Of a stretch of DNA of 6,783 nucleotides, positions 6,501 to 6,783 are shown in pieces. The notes beneath the pieces are model-generated. The model made no database searches. It was given only the letters and a program-made list of their open reading frames with translations, and was not told the origin of the DNA. Source of the DNA: an uncultured Bacteroidales bacterium (GTDB taxonomy: Bacteria > Bacteroidota > Bacteroidia > Bacteroidales > Lentimicrobiaceae). The stretch spans positions 1 through 6,783 of the forward strand of contig CALMDN010000305.1 in the NCBI GenBank assembly GCA_937864935.1, written 5' to 3'. The position numbers and the translations under genes are program-made. Within the stretch, counting starts at the first letter, position 1. Every line of letters starts with the position of its first letter.

Positions 6501-6783
6501 TTGTGCCGAAGCCAGTTTTTCAGAAGCTTCAGTCGTCTTACCTTTAAGCCTGAGTACGTCAATTTCCTTTAAAATAAGTTTGAAATACTCTGCCGGAGCT
6601 TTATCAGAATCCAGCATTTTCTCGGCGATGGCATAATACCGGTATGCACTGTCGTATTCCGAAGCATCAAAATATGCATCCGCTTTTCGCATGATATCTT
6701 TAAAACTGATCCCGCTTCGGGTGATGTTACTGATTTTTCCTTTCCGGCTGCTGTTGTCTGAGCAGGAAAGAACTAAAGCAGCG
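3519..6783 (-). CDS. TPR-CHAT protein, probable lipoprotein with C-terminal membrane helix (5' end outside window)
   Basis: This is a caspase-like CHAT-domain protein with a long tetratricopeptide-repeat arm, partial because the frame is open to the right edge. At least 1087 residues are visible. Numbering from the internal Met at 6692: TPR units of about 42-residue spacing occupy roughly 80-445, after one more at the N-terminus; a helical, charged linker spans about 500-640; and CHAT follows, to about 1018. The expected catalytic pair is present: His882 in HLAMHT (codon 4047-4049) and Cys929 in VLSACNTGTG (codon 3906-3908). WSVED (962-966) and HPYYWAAYVTIGD are further CHAT hallmarks. A hydrophobic helix at about 1032-1051 is followed by RRKSQT. 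Upstream of Met 6692 the frame encodes LVLSC-SDN, a lipobox-like site with its Cys codon at 6762-6764, so the true start lies beyond the window and the 6692 ATG is internal. Inferred: an extracytoplasmic, membrane-tethered protease-like protein whose TPRs bind a partner or substrate. The substrate is unknown. Confidence 0.9.
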   Translation of the reverse strand, partial: AALVLSCSDNSSRKGKISNITRSGISFKDIMRKADAYFDASEYDSAYRYYAIAEKMLDSDKAPAEYFKLILKEIDVLRLKGKTTEASEKLASAQSFLEKSLGGEHAFRADLMHRTGLILMDKGSFDTAGIYFKKSIEIRSNSSGKNDTLLAPSYNGLGTIYFYGNDYDSALINYTKAYELALKRKIPEDADLARYLQNIGIINAQKGAYTEAEKAMTASLGIIEKTSAPDDPDLANRYLNMGRFMTLEYNITEALSFFQKAEKILIKKVGANHPDLGSLYQNMGQAYIHMADYEKALTFFNKALAIAAINLEPGHPNILAINMNIGYVYEKKGEFDNALKYYEQSVPNDPNSQAVIKTWSNMASLYNSMNNTALADTYYNKAIKLAQTILGDNHPETGLLLTRYGYFLISRNQADRSLAMFSKALDISRKNYGEKSREVSNNLTHIGNYYLIKNDLKNALSSYQQAIIAIVKDFNSTKTDLNPAVQLTEPDRYLVNALNGKAEALSIAGGEQNLRNSLETYKLSIKVVEKLRSTYQNEESKLLLSEDERKTFLNTVKVSSDIYRLTADKQYLEEAFKYSDKGKSAVLFASLQDVEARQFGKIPVKVQNLEKRLRVELGSYNRYIYEERQKSQPAESKIRFWESKVFELDVRYDSLIKVLEKEYPDYYALKYKEPDVAVESIKKQLEPGRAVVEYTLTDSVVYIFVINKQNFDLITQRIDSSFFRDIEALRNATGSGDLMSIRLEDYKQYTTAAYNLYLNLIAPVEKLVDEKKLIIIPDSEIGYISFDMLLNQKPDQAVMDFRNLAFLIRDYVISYSASAMLQFSGINPSAGKASRNLLAMAPSYDNLTNLKEDGFTDETGKKVFLLPIPGVEDEINGIRKALTGNTISGEKATEKKFKEIAGKYNILHLAMHTLMNNEKPTLSKLVFYQDKDSIEDGMLNTYELFGMNLNAGLAVLSACNTGTGRLMKGEGVMNLARGFIYAGVPGIVMTLWSVEDQSSAEIVENFYGYLRDGMSKDEALRQAKLDLIGQGDPLRSHPYYWAAYVTIGDYSPMKFVKPLGEKLLFSLIGLLALSGLAITLLRRKSQT

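Noticed and set aside
3519..6783. TPR-CHAT gene as part of a type III-E CRISPR (Craspase-like) system
   Set aside because: No CRISPR repeats or Cas genes are visible, and the protein carries a lipobox and membrane helix that do not suit a cytoplasmic partner of a CRISPR effector.

Overview
The window looks like an ordinary chromosomal stretch of a member of the Bacteroidota, most likely Bacteroidales-like. The evidence is: sites resembling the Bacteroidota -7 promoter element TAnnTTTG in front of the genes, with A-rich leaders and no clear Shine-Dalgarno sites; a MutS2 with the N-terminus and Walker A region usual for that phylum; a DUF6132-type small membrane protein; and a large secreted TPR-CHAT protein. 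The phylum call is inference from family resemblance, because no database search could be run.

Layout from left to right. Bases 1-191 hold a possible gene tail (open frame 3-152, weak) and a good promoter-like site. A short plus-strand gene (192-512) encodes an MmcQ/YjbR-family protein. It converges, with a 2-base gap, on a minus-strand gene (515-802) for a two-helix membrane protein of the DUF6132 type. A 206-base gap (803-1008) holds that gene's putative promoter and no recognisable gene. The minus strand then carries mutS2 (1009-3447, 812 aa, TTG start). Upstream of it, after a 71-base gap, lies a very large TPR-CHAT protein gene (3519 to the right edge). The last two genes run right to left and could be co-transcribed, although mutS2 also has its own promoter-like element.

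The most informative observation is at the right edge. The TPR-CHAT reading frame does not begin at the ATG at 6692. It stays open to base 6783 and encodes a lipobox-like segment (LVLSC followed by SDN) about 24 codons upstream of that ATG. The protein is therefore probably a lipoprotein with its signal peptide cut by the window edge. It also has a C-terminal membrane helix followed by a basic tail, and it keeps the Cys and His expected of a caspase-like CHAT peptidase. This suggests a membrane-tethered, extracytoplasmic protease-like protein with a long TPR sensor arm.

No mobile elements, CRISPR arrays, tRNA or rRNA genes were seen. I see no convincing new multi-gene system. The genes look like unrelated housekeeping and accessory neighbours, and the TPR-CHAT lipoprotein is the only one with system-like potential. 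Its upstream neighbour is outside the window.
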